Below, one piece after another: positions 6,054 through 13,635 of a stretch of 16,062 nucleotides of DNA. The stretch is from the NCBI GenBank assembly GCA_903920835.1, contig CAIXNQ010000116.1, positions 1 through 16,062 of the forward strand, written 5' to 3'. The stretch comes from an uncultured Bacteroidota bacterium. Lineage in GTDB: Bacteria; Bacteroidota; Bacteroidia; Flavobacteriales; Flavobacteriaceae. The notes below the pieces were generated by a model. It saw only the letters and a program-made list of their open reading frames with translations. It made no database searches and was not told the origin of the DNA. Made by a program: the position numbers and the translations under genes. Positions within the stretch are counted from its first letter, which is position 1. Each line of letters begins with the position of its first letter.

Positions 6054-8204
6054 TTATTTTTTGATGGTCATTTCTTCAACAATATGCTTTGCTCCAGCAT
6101 ATTTATCGATTACCCAAAGCACATATCGAATGTCAACGTTGATGGTTCTTTGCAATTTGTTGTCAAAAATAACATCTCCCGCCATTGCTTCAATATTTCC
6201 GTCAAAAGCAAGTCCAATCAACTCTCCTTTTCCGTTCAAAACTGGCGAACCAGAGTTTCCGCCCGTAATGTCGTTATCGGTCAAAAAGTTCAGGTGAAGC
6301 GAACCGTCTTTATCGGCATATTGTCCGTAGTCTTTGTTTTTATTCATTTCTAAAACACGGGCTGGCAAGTCAAATTCTTCATCGCCTTTTTTGTATTTTT
6401 TAACCTGACCTGCAAGCGTGGTGTAGTTGTTAACCACAGCATCATTTCTTTTATCTGCTGGGAGTGAACGAACTTTTCCATAAGTCAATCGCAAAGTCGA
6501 ATTGGCATCTGGATATTTAATTGTCCCGATTTTTGATTCTCTAAGACCTTCAACCAACAATCTATAAGCAGCACCAAAATCATTTTGTGCCTTTGCAATC
6601 TCATCTGATTTTGAAGCAAAATGCGTCAATAAATCGTTAGATAATGCATAAAGCGGATCGCTGGCCAATAAGCTTTCGGAAGGGTAATCTAGAAACGCTT
6701 TTACTTTATCTAAAGAAGAAAAAAGACTCAAATCGATAGCGGCACTAACTTCTTTAGAAAAATCATTTCCGTTTGCAGCAGCCATTTTTTCTACCATTGG
6801 TGCCATTTTATAGCCCGTAGATTTTGTAGCATATAGTTTTAATTGTGCGGCAAGAAGGTCTTTCTCGGCAGGGATATGAAGGTCTTTAAAAAACTCTGTT
6901 GCCATTTCTATAATTTGTGGTGCTGCAGTTTTTCGTTTTGCCGCATCAGCTTTAGTGTAATTTTCTAATTGTTTGCCTAAAGTTCTTGCAATGGCACCAA
7001 AAGATGTAGTTCTAAAAAGTTGTTGCAAATAGTTGTCATGACGTGCTTTTTCATTGGTTAAGCCATAAAACTTATTGATGTTAGCAACCACATTTCCATA
7101 TTTAGTTACGTTTGCTGGCTTTTGAGCCCATTTGTCAAATTTAGCTTCTTGTTCAGCTTTTGCTTTTGCAGTTCCAAATTTGGTTAAAGCATCAATCATT
7201 CCTTGACGATTTTTCCAGTAATTGGCTGTCGAAGCATATTTTGATGCATAAACCAAGCGCAATGCTGAGCTTTGATCCATATATTTTTTCATAGCGTCCA
7301 TTCCCGTTTTAGCACCTTCAACCCAAGCTGGATAAGCAAACTTTACGTTTTGTTCGATTCCGCCTGCCGGCATCCATCTATTGGTTCTTCCTGGATAACC
7401 AAGAATCATAGCAAAATCACCTTCTTTAACGCCTCCTAAATTTACAGGAAGATAATGTTTTGGTTGCAACGGCACGTTTGAAGCAGCATATTCTGCTGGG
7501 TTTCCGTCTTTGTCTGCATAAACTCTAAACATTGAGAAGTCAGCAGTGTGTCGTGGCCATTCCCAGTTGTCGGTATCTCCACCAAATTTTCCTAGGCTTT
7601 CTGGCGGAACTCCAACCAATCGAACGTCTTTGTAATCTTGATATACGAAGTAATAAAATTCATTTCCTTGAAAGAATGAACGCACCGAAACGGTATATTT
7701 TCCGCCTTCATTGTTTTCTTTTTCAATTAATGCAATTTCTTGGTTGATGGCTTTTTCACGTTCTGCCTCCGACATTTTATCGTTTAATTTTGCCAAAATT
7801 CGTTTCGACACATCGTCCATACGAACAAAAAAACGAACATAAAGGCTTGATGGTTTTTTCTCTTCGCTACGGTTGGCAGCCCAATAGCCGTCTTTCAGAT
7901 AATTTTTGTCGGCACTCGATAGTTCAGCAACAGCGTCGTAACCACAGTGGTGGTTGGTGAGCACTAACCCGTCTTTTGAAATGATTTCGGCAGTGCACCC
8001 ACCGTTAAACTGAACTATTGCGTCTTTCAAACTGTGGTGATTGATGCTGTAAATTTCTTCAGAAGTTAGCTGAAGTCCCATTTTTTGCATGTCGCGATGG
8101 TTCAACCTTTCAAGAAACATTAAAAACCACATTCCTTCGTCGGCTTTCATACTCATTGGGAGCAGCATTATTGCCGAGAGGATAATTACAATACTTTTTT
8201 TCAT
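6054..8204 (-). CDS. S46 family dipeptidyl-peptidase, DPP7-like
   Basis: A 716-residue exported serine peptidase that removes dipeptides from the N-termini of peptides, a step in amino-acid nutrition of proteolytic Bacteroidota. I start it at the ATG at 8204 (MKKSIVIILSAIMLLPMSMKA, a signal peptide); the frame continues 45 codons upstream, but that part crosses the predicted promoter and would bury the signal. The trypsin-like triad is visible: TNHHCGYDAV (His85/His86), HTADFSMFRVY (Asp222) and GGNSGSPVLN (Ser651). Eighteen residues past the serine, in LAFDGN, stands Gly669. DPP11 enzymes, which prefer acidic P1 residues, have Arg at this place, while DPP7 has Gly, so a DPP7-like preference for hydrophobic P1 is predicted. 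Length matches the family (about 700-720). It is a single gene with a terminator shared with hemF. Confidence 0.95.
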   Translation of the reverse strand: MKKSIVIILSAIMLLPMSMKADEGMWFLMFLERLNHRDMQKMGLQLTSEEIYSINHHSLKDAIVQFNGGCTAEIISKDGLVLTNHHCGYDAVAELSSADKNYLKDGYWAANRSEEKKPSSLYVRFFVRMDDVSKRILAKLNDKMSEAEREKAINQEIALIEKENNEGGKYTVSVRSFFQGNEFYYFVYQDYKDVRLVGVPPESLGKFGGDTDNWEWPRHTADFSMFRVYADKDGNPAEYAASNVPLQPKHYLPVNLGGVKEGDFAMILGYPGRTNRWMPAGGIEQNVKFAYPAWVEGAKTGMDAMKKYMDQSSALRLVYASKYASTANYWKNRQGMIDALTKFGTAKAKAEQEAKFDKWAQKPANVTKYGNVVANINKFYGLTNEKARHDNYLQQLFRTTSFGAIARTLGKQLENYTKADAAKRKTAAPQIIEMATEFFKDLHIPAEKDLLAAQLKLYATKSTGYKMAPMVEKMAAANGNDFSKEVSAAIDLSLFSSLDKVKAFLDYPSESLLASDPLYALSNDLLTHFASKSDEIAKAQNDFGAAYRLLVEGLRESKIGTIKYPDANSTLRLTYGKVRSLPADKRNDAVVNNYTTLAGQVKKYKKGDEEFDLPARVLEMNKNKDYGQYADKDGSLHLNFLTDNDITGGNSGSPVLNGKGELIGLAFDGNIEAMAGDVIFDNKLQRTINVDIRYVLWVIDKYAGAKHIVEEMTIKK

Positions 8205-8226
8205 AGTTAAATTTATTTTAGTGATG

Positions 8227-8254
8227 CGAATATAATTTTTTTTTGATAAACCAA
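8227..8254 (-). promoter_or_regulatory. Promoter of the S46 peptidase gene (near-consensus)
   Basis: On the minus strand TTG at 8254-8252 and TATATTCG at 8234-8227 are 17 bases apart. The -7 box differs from TAnnTTTG at one position. Transcription would start near 8220, about 16 bases before the ATG at 8204, which supports that start. Confidence 0.5.
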
Positions 8255-8360
8255 ACTGTTTTTGACAATAATCTAAAAAAATAAAGAAAAGATATTGATT
8301 CTGTTTTATCTGAACAAGTAGCAATAATACTGGCTTCATTAATTTGATTTTACTGAGCTA

Positions 8361-8594
8361 TTAAAAAATATCCTTAAAATCATTCAGAAACCTTTCTGGT
8401 CTTTCGGAAAGTTCCGACGTCATGCCGTTCATGGTTTCCGCTGTTTCGGAAAGCTCCACCGTCGTGCCATTTATGGTTTCCGCCGTTTCGGAAAGTTCCA
8501 CCGTCATGACGTTTATGGTTTCCGCCGTTTCGGAAAGCTCCTCCGTCGTGCCGTTCTTGATTTCCGCCCGCCAGGAAGGATGTAATTTTATCAA
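8361..8594 (-). CDS. Doubtful small repeat protein encoded by the 42-bp array
   Basis: The frame would encode 77 residues, beginning with LHPSWRAEIKNGTTEELS and continuing as 14-residue repeats (ELSETAETIN plus four variable residues), then ending FLNDFKDIF. The repeats are acidic and Thr/Ser-rich, without membrane segment or signal peptide. The only upstream start is TTG at 8594; the first ATG lies inside the repeats. I see no promoter on this strand just upstream. The open frame may simply follow from the repeat length being divisible by three. I list it because copy-to-copy changes have not introduced stops. Confidence 0.2.
   Translation of the reverse strand: MIKLHPSWRAEIKNGTTEELSETAETINVMTVELSETAETINGTTVELSETAETMNGMTSELSERPERFLNDFKDIF
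8391..8579. repeat. 42-bp tandem repeat array, about 4.5 copies
   Basis: Copies lie at 8391-8432 (degenerate), 8433-8474, 8475-8516, 8517-8558, and a partial one at 8559-8579. Each unit begins near GGTTTCCGCCGTTTCGGAAA; inside it TTTCCG and CGGAAA form a 6-bp hairpin with a 6-nt loop. The third copy also holds the palindrome CGTCATGACG. That unit is 50% G+C by count (21 of 42), far above the surrounding AT-rich spacers. There are no unique spacers, so it is not a CRISPR. The unit is a multiple of three (14 codons), and the array is open on both strands. The minus frame 8594-8361 (77 residues, units like ELSETAETINGTTV) has only a TTG start and no visible promoter, so translation is doubtful. 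Confidence 0.85.
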
Positions 8595-8661
8595 TAAATT
8601 ATGTTTCTACTCTATTAGTGTGTGTTTTTTGTTAAAATTTAATTTTCTTTATAAAAAAATT

Positions 8662-8690
8662 TTGTTCAATTAAAATTTTTTTTATCTTCG
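8662..8690 (+). promoter_or_regulatory. Promoter of the DUF6261-like gene
   Basis: TTG at 8662-8664 and TATCTTCG at 8683-8690 are 18 bases apart; the -7 box has one change from TAnnTTTG. Transcription would start near 8697, about 40 bases before the chosen ATG at 8737. Confidence 0.55.
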
Positions 8691-8736
8691 TTATGAGAAA
8701 AAAATGTTCATTTTTATAATTTTAATTGATTTTATT

Positions 8737-9468
8737 ATGATTGACGCAATTGATTTAAAAAATTTAAGAAATGCAGAATATCTTCAACTAACAAAAGATT
8801 TCTGCACCATTGTTAGTGCTAATGACCCAGCTGTGTTGCAAGTAGTGCCGCAACACGCCGCTTTAGTGACAAAAACCACCGAGCTGGAAGTTTTGTTTAA
8901 AACTGCCACGGCAAACCCAATTACGAAAGAGTTGGTAGAAATAGACGAACAAAGAGACCAAGACATTAACGGAATTACTGCCGTAGCTAAAGGATATATT
9001 TATTGTTTTGATGCTACTATTAGTAATGCTGCTAAGTTGATTGTAGAAAACTTGGGGTTATATGGATCTGGTATTGCGGTTCTAAATTTTCAAGCAGAAA
9101 CTGCTACCCTAAACAGTATTGTGAACGATTGGGAAACTAAACCAGAACTAGTTGCAGCTTTAACAACTTTAAATTTAATTTCATGGCGTGACCATTTGAA
9201 AACTGTCAACAATAATTTTAACACAAAATATATTGAAAGAACTCAAGAATATGGTGCTGCCAGCCCAGAAACAATAAAGTTGAAAAGAGAAGAAACCAAT
9301 GCGGTTTATTATCAATTGAGAAGTTTTATTGATGCCTTTAGCGTGGTGAACAGTAGCGTTGCAGCTTATGCAACCACCATCAACGAACTCAATGCTTTGA
9401 TTGCACAATACAATACCTTGCTTTCAAAAAGACAGTCAACTATCTTGCCTAATAGTCCATCGGCATAG
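8737..9468 (+). CDS. DUF6261-like protein of unknown function
   Basis: A 243-residue protein that I believe belongs to DUF6261, a Bacteroidota family with no assigned function; this is from memory of its N-terminal pattern (IDLKNLRNAEYLQLTKDF, then ITKELVEIDEQRDQDINGI). It has no signal peptide, membrane segment or recognisable catalytic motif. Composition and spacing suggest an all-alpha protein: a helical N-terminal half (about 10-120), a middle segment with WRDHLKTVNNNFNTKYIERT, and a C-terminal helix (VAAYATTINELNALIAQYN) that may form a coiled coil. I prefer the ATG at 8737, since the upstream ATG at 8704 would add eleven mostly hydrophobic residues (MFIFIILIDFI) outside the family. It is a monocistron with its own promoter and terminator, next to the 42-bp repeat array. 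Confidence 0.7.
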   Translation: MIDAIDLKNLRNAEYLQLTKDFCTIVSANDPAVLQVVPQHAALVTKTTELEVLFKTATANPITKELVEIDEQRDQDINGITAVAKGYIYCFDATISNAAKLIVENLGLYGSGIAVLNFQAETATLNSIVNDWETKPELVAALTTLNLISWRDHLKTVNNNFNTKYIERTQEYGAASPETIKLKREETNAVYYQLRSFIDAFSVVNSSVAAYATTINELNALIAQYNTLLSKRQSTILPNSPSA

Positions 9469-9500
9469 GGATTGATCCTAGTAAAGCTGGCAATTATTTC

Positions 9501-9535
9501 AAAAAAAACTACAACATTTAGTTGTAGTTTTTTTT
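9501..9535. terminator. Intrinsic terminator after the DUF6261-like gene
   Basis: AAAAAAAACTACAAC (9501-9515) and GTTGTAGTTTTTTTT (9521-9535) form a perfect inverted repeat around the 5-nt loop ATTTA, with a run of eight T. The core is CTACAAC/GTTGTAG. The A-run on the left would let it act in both directions. Confidence 0.88.
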
Positions 9536-9749
9536 AGTTTGAAAAAAAGAAAACCAACCCAATTTAGATTAAAATTATTTGAGTAATATTGTTTTGTCTC
9601 GTAGAAATTATTATGTTGTTAGAAAAAAAACACGAACCGTTTGTTTGGTCTGGTCAAGAGATTTATATCCTTTCTACTTTTTTATCTTAATTGATTTGAA
9701 ATATTTGAAAACATTGTTCATTTCTTGAATCGAAACGAAATAAAAGGCG
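9536..9749. other. AT-rich gap before the sdh control region, nothing recognised
   Basis: The gap between the terminator and the sdh regulatory region holds no reading frame of note, no RNA fold I can identify and no consensus promoter. Confidence 0.5.
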
Positions 9750-9780
9750 CGCTATTTTAAATTCAATCTAAATAATAGCG
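9750..9780. promoter_or_regulatory. Dyad just upstream of the sdh promoter
   Basis: CGCTATT (9750-9756) and AATAGCG (9774-9780) are perfect 7-bp inverted repeats 17 bases apart, with partial further pairing (TTTA/TAAAT) inside. The dyad ends 6 bases before the -33 element of the sdh promoter, a position typical of an activator site. The outer arms are unusually G+C-rich (CGC/GCG) for this spacer. No regulator is identified. Confidence 0.4.
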
Positions 9781-9786
9781 AAAAGG

Positions 9787-9817
9787 TTGTAGTTAATAGT
9801 ATTTTGCTTTAGTTTTG
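9787..9817 (+). promoter_or_regulatory. Promoter of the sdhCAB operon (TTG-N20-TAGTTTTG)
   Basis: TTG at 9787-9789 and TAGTTTTG at 9810-9817 are 20 bases apart and match the Bacteroidota consensus exactly. Transcription would start near 9824, leaving a leader of about 22 bases before sdhC. Confidence 0.7.
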
Positions 9818-9845
9818 TGTGATTTTTAAAAAAACATAAATACAC

Positions 9846-10514
9846 ATGGCAAATTCTGCATTATTGAAGTCGTCAATAGCCAAAAAAGTGGCAATGGCGC
9901 TTTCGGGGTTGTTTTTAATAACCTTTCTATCACTTCATTTTTTTATTAATTTAACCTCTGTTTTTAGTCCTGATTTTTTTAATGAAGCTTCACAATTTAT
10001 GGGCTACAATCCATTAATTCAATTTGTGATGCAGCCAGTTTTGATAGCAGGAGTTGTATTTCATTTTGTAATGGGAATGGTTCTAGAATTACAAAACAGA
10101 AATGCGCGCCCAATTGGGTATGCAAAATATAACGGAGCAGCAAACTCATCTTGGGCATCAAGAAACATGATTATTTCAGGACTTGTGGTCTTGGCATTTC
10201 TTGGTTTACATTTTTATGATTTTTGGGTTCAAGAAATCACCTATAAATATATAGAATCAAACGTGATTGACGAAACAAGATATTACCCAGAATTGGTTGC
10301 CAAATTTGAAAGCCCAATAAGAACAGGATTGTATGCAATATCATTCGTTCTTTTATCACTTCACTTATGGCACGGCTTTAATTCGTCGTTTCAATCGGTT
10401 GGATTTAATAATAAATACTCAAAAGGATTACATAAACTTGGATATGCATTTGCAATTGTTGTTCCATTTGGGTTCATATTTATTGCTTTATTTCATCATT
10501 TTTTCAATAATTAA
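9846..10514 (+). CDS. sdhC: Succinate dehydrogenase cytochrome b subunit
   Basis: The 222-residue membrane anchor of complex II, passing electrons from succinate to the quinone pool in the inner membrane. It has about five hydrophobic segments (near residues 15-35, 58-80, 108-128, 160-180, 198-218), the single-subunit type B fold rather than separate SdhC and SdhD. Four histidines, one in each of four helices, are at heme-ligand positions: His31 (SLHFF), His73 (VFHFV), His122 (GLHFY) and His173 (SLHLWHGF). This indicates two b hemes, as in Bacillus and Wolinella, and fits menaquinone as acceptor. It is first in the operon, 13 bases before sdhA, and no sdhD is present. Confidence 0.95.
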   Translation: MANSALLKSSIAKKVAMALSGLFLITFLSLHFFINLTSVFSPDFFNEASQFMGYNPLIQFVMQPVLIAGVVFHFVMGMVLELQNRNARPIGYAKYNGAANSSWASRNMIISGLVVLAFLGLHFYDFWVQEITYKYIESNVIDETRYYPELVAKFESPIRTGLYAISFVLLSLHLWHGFNSSFQSVGFNNKYSKGLHKLGYAFAIVVPFGFIFIALFHHFFNN

Positions 10515-10527
10515 TTAGTTAGTAATA

Positions 10528-12537
10528 ATGAAGCTAGATTCAAAAATACCAGAAGGACACATTTCTCAGAAATGGACCGATTATAAAGATCATTTAAAAT
10601 TAGTTGCCCCAAACAATAGACCCAAAATAGATATTATTGTTGTAGGAACTGGCTTAGCAGGAGCTTCGGCTGCTGCTTCACTTGGCGAAATGGGGTACAA
10701 TGTTAAAGCTTTTTGTTTTCAAGATTCCCCACGAAGAGCTCATTCAATTGCAGCTCAGGGAGGAATTAACGCAGCTAAAAATTATCAAAATGACGGAGAT
10801 AGTATTTTCAGATTATTCTATGATACTATCAAAGGAGGAGATTATAGAGCCCGTGAAGCAAACGTTCACCGTTTAGCAGAAGTTTCTGGAAATATAATTG
10901 ACCAATGTGTGGCTCAAGGAGTACCGTTTGCTAGGGATTACGGAGGATTATTAGACAATCGTTCGTTTGGAGGAACACAAGTTCAAAGAACGTTTTATGC
11001 TGCTGGACAAACAGGACAACAGTTATTATTAGGAGCTTATTCAGCTCTATCAAGACAAATCGGATTAGGTCGTGTTGAAATGTTCAACCGTCACGAAATG
11101 TTAGATTTAGTAAAAGTAGATGGCAAAGCTCGTGGAATCATTGCGCGTAATTTAGTGACTGGAGAGTTAGAAAGACATTCGGCTCATGCAGTTGTTATTG
11201 CTTCTGGTGGTTATGGAAATGTTTATTTCCTTTCTACAAACGCTATGGGAAGTAATGTTACTGCTGGATGGAAAATACATAAGCAAGGAGCTTTATTTGC
11301 AAATCCATGTTTCGTACAAATTCACCCAACATGTATTCCAGTTCATGGAACGAATCAAGCCAAATTGACTTTAATGTCTGAATCATTGCGTAATTCAGGT
11401 CGAATCTGGGTTCCAAAGAAAAAAGAAGATGCAGAAGCAATTCGAGCTGGGAAATTAAAACCATTACAAATATCGGAGGAAGATAGAGATTATTATTTGG
11501 AACGTAAATATCCATCTTTTGGAAATTTGGCACCAAGAGATATCTCATCAAGAGCGGCTAAAGAAGTTTGTGACGAAGGAAGAGGAATTGAATCAAATGA
11601 TACTAACGAAGGTGTTTATTTAGATTTCTCAACGGAGATTCAAACTAAAGGAAAACAAGCGGCCTTTGCAAAAGGAAATCACCATCCAACACCAGAAGAA
11701 ATTACGGCTTATGGAAAGCAATGGTTGAAAGAAAAATATGGTAACTTGTTTACCATGTATCAAAAAATCACCGATGAAAATCCGTATGAGACACCAATGA
11801 AAATCTATCCAGCGGTACATTATACCATGGGTGGCGTTTGGGTTGATTATAATTTACAGTCAACAATTCCCGGTTGTTTCGTTGCAGGAGAAGCTAATTT
11901 CTCTGACCACGGAGCGAATAGACTTGGAGCTTCGGCTTTAATGCAAGGTTTAGCAGATGGTTATTTTGTGTTGCCATATACTGTTTCTAATTATTTGGCA
12001 GATGAAATAAGAACCGGAAAAATTTCAACGGAAACTCAGGAATTTGCTGATGCTGAAAATAGAGTTAAAGAAACAATTAATAAATTCTTAAATAATAAAG
12101 GTTCTAAATCTGTGGATCATTTCCATAAAAGATTAGGACTAATTATGTGGAATAAAGTAGGAATGGGTAGAAATGAAGCTGGTCTAAAAGAAGCTATTGC
12201 AGAAATTGGCGCATTAAAAGAAGAGTTTTTTAGAGATGTAAACGTTCCTGGAAGTGCCGATGAATTTAATCCTCAGTTAGAAAAAGCACTCAGAGTTGCC
12301 GATTTTATCGATTTAGGTCAATTAATGGCAATGGATGCTTTACAGAGAAACGAATCTTGTGGGGGTCACTTCCGTGAAGAATATCAAGACAGCGAAGGAG
12401 AAACGCTTCGTGATGACGAAAATTTCTCATTTGTTGGTGCTTGGGAATATAAAGGTGATGTCATTACAAAAGAGGAACTGAACAAGGAAGAACTGAAATA
12501 TGAGTTTATCAAAATTGCAGCTAGAAATTACAAATAA
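10528..12537 (+). CDS. sdhA: Succinate dehydrogenase flavoprotein subunit
   Basis: The 669-residue catalytic subunit of complex II, oxidising succinate to fumarate in the citric acid cycle on the cytoplasmic face of the membrane. The FAD-binding beta-alpha-beta motif is VVGTGLAGASAAA (38-50). His72 in AHSIAAQGGINA is the residue that carries covalently bound FAD. Further family blocks are GGTQVQRTFYAAGQTGQQLL, the HPTCIPVHG substrate region and NRLGASALMQGLADG near residues 471-485. The length suits the SdhA of Bacteroidota and of the epsilon/Bacillus type B enzymes. sdhB follows after 9 bases, so the two are surely co-transcribed. No SdhD or assembly gene lies nearby. Confidence 0.97.
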   Translation: MKLDSKIPEGHISQKWTDYKDHLKLVAPNNRPKIDIIVVGTGLAGASAAASLGEMGYNVKAFCFQDSPRRAHSIAAQGGINAAKNYQNDGDSIFRLFYDTIKGGDYRAREANVHRLAEVSGNIIDQCVAQGVPFARDYGGLLDNRSFGGTQVQRTFYAAGQTGQQLLLGAYSALSRQIGLGRVEMFNRHEMLDLVKVDGKARGIIARNLVTGELERHSAHAVVIASGGYGNVYFLSTNAMGSNVTAGWKIHKQGALFANPCFVQIHPTCIPVHGTNQAKLTLMSESLRNSGRIWVPKKKEDAEAIRAGKLKPLQISEEDRDYYLERKYPSFGNLAPRDISSRAAKEVCDEGRGIESNDTNEGVYLDFSTEIQTKGKQAAFAKGNHHPTPEEITAYGKQWLKEKYGNLFTMYQKITDENPYETPMKIYPAVHYTMGGVWVDYNLQSTIPGCFVAGEANFSDHGANRLGASALMQGLADGYFVLPYTVSNYLADEIRTGKISTETQEFADAENRVKETINKFLNNKGSKSVDHFHKRLGLIMWNKVGMGRNEAGLKEAIAEIGALKEEFFRDVNVPGSADEFNPQLEKALRVADFIDLGQLMAMDALQRNESCGGHFREEYQDSEGETLRDDENFSFVGAWEYKGDVITKEELNKEELKYEFIKIAARNYK

Positions 12538-12546
12538 TATATAATT

Positions 12547-13311
12547 ATGTCTTCACCAAAAAATATAAATATTACCCTAAAAATTTGGCGTCAAAAGAAC
12601 TCCAAAGCAAAAGGAAATTTAGAAACTTATACTTTAAATGAAGTTTCTACAGCAAGTTCATTTTTGGAAATGCTAGACCAATTAAATGAGCAATTGATTA
12701 ATGATAAAATTGAACCCATTGCTTTTGATCACGATTGTCGTGAAGGAATTTGCGGAATGTGTTCGCTTTATATCAACGGTCGTGCTCACGGACCAGATAC
12801 TGGAATCACAACTTGCCAATTGCACATGAGAATGTTCAATGATGGCGATACTATTTATGTAGAACCATGGAGAAGTAAAGCATTTCCTGTAATTAAAGAT
12901 TTAGTAGTGGATAGAAGTGCTTTTGATAGAATTCAACAGGCAGGCGGTTTTGTTTCTGTAAATACTTCAGGAAATACGATTGATGCTAATACAATTCCGG
13001 TTCCAAAAGACGATGCTGACAAAGCTTTCATGGCAGCTGCTTGCATCGGGTGTGGTGCTTGTGTTGCTTCATGCAAAAATGGTTCAGCTATGTTATTTGT
13101 TGGAGCTAAAGTGTCTCAATATGCATTATTACCACAAGGTAAAATTGAAGCAACTAATCGTGTTTTAAATATGGTGCGTCAAATGGACGAAGAAGGTTTC
13201 GGAAATTGTACTAATACAGGTGCTTGCGAAATCGAATGTCCAAAAGGAATTTCATTAGAAAATATTGCTCGTATGAATAGAGAATATCTTTCGGCAAGCG
13301 CAAAAGGATAA
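12547..13311 (+). CDS. sdhB: Succinate dehydrogenase iron-sulfur subunit
   Basis: The 254-residue electron-transfer subunit between the SdhA flavin and the SdhC hemes. The N-terminal plant-ferredoxin domain binds [2Fe-2S] through Cys64, Cys69, Cys72 and Cys90 (DCREGICGMC). The C-terminal domain has CIGCGACVASC (166-176) and CTNTGACEIECPKGI (221-235). By analogy with E. coli SdhB, Cys166, 169, 172 and 231 hold the [4Fe-4S] cluster and Cys176, 221 and 227 the [3Fe-4S] cluster. All ligands are present. It is the last gene of sdhCAB and is followed by a strong terminator. Confidence 0.97.
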   Translation: MSSPKNINITLKIWRQKNSKAKGNLETYTLNEVSTASSFLEMLDQLNEQLINDKIEPIAFDHDCREGICGMCSLYINGRAHGPDTGITTCQLHMRMFNDGDTIYVEPWRSKAFPVIKDLVVDRSAFDRIQQAGGFVSVNTSGNTIDANTIPVPKDDADKAFMAAACIGCGACVASCKNGSAMLFVGAKVSQYALLPQGKIEATNRVLNMVRQMDEEGFGNCTNTGACEIECPKGISLENIARMNREYLSASAKG

Positions 13312-13339
13312 GGAATTAATTTAATTTTTAATAGGTGTT

Positions 13340-13382
13340 AAATTGCGGAGAGATATTTATATTTCTTTCCGCAATTTTTTTT
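13340..13382 (+). terminator. Intrinsic terminator of sdhCAB
   Basis: AAATTGCGGA (13340-13349) pairs with TCCGCAATTT (13368-13377), and the stem extends inward through AGA/TCT with one G-T pair, giving about 14 bp and a 10-nt loop. Eight T follow (13375-13382). It starts 28 bases after the sdhB stop codon. Confidence 0.9.
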
Positions 13383-13635
13383 AAGTTGTAGAATTTAGCT
13401 TTTTACTACGATTTCTATTATTAAGTTATTGTAATTAGTAATATATAAAACTCACTAGGCTTTTCCTTAATATGTCTTTCAAGTTTTCACAATTAACCTC
13501 ATAAATTCAGTTATTCTGTCTTTTATTTTTTTATAGCGCTAGCAACATTTTGACTAAAATATAGCTTTAACAAAAAATTATCTTCATTATTATAATGCAA
13601 GATACTATTTTATGTAATTTAGTCCAAAAAATTTA
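13383..13635. other. Spacer before the S41 protease gene with weak promoter candidates
   Basis: This AT-rich spacer has no reading frame or RNA I can support. TATCTTCA (13579-13586) with TTG at 13550-13552 has a spacing of 26, longer than usual. TAATTTAG (13615-13622) is one base off the -7 consensus but lacks a placed TTG. Either could drive the protease gene. The 8-bp palindrome TAGCGCTA is at 13534-13541. Confidence 0.3.

Noticed and set aside
8205..8339. N-terminal extension of the S46 peptidase
   Set aside because: It would bury the signal peptide 45 residues inside the protein and crosses the predicted promoter.
8391..8579. The 42-bp repeats as a CRISPR array
   Set aside because: The units are directly adjacent, with no unique spacers, and no cas genes are in the window.
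8422..8673. Plus-strand frame over the repeat array (83 codons)
   Set aside because: It starts within the repeats, has no promoter, and its open state follows from the repeat length being divisible by three.
10333..10518. A separate sdhD gene overlapping the end of sdhC
   Set aside because: The frame is out of phase with sdhC and lacks conserved histidines; SdhC already has the five-helix di-heme form that needs no SdhD.
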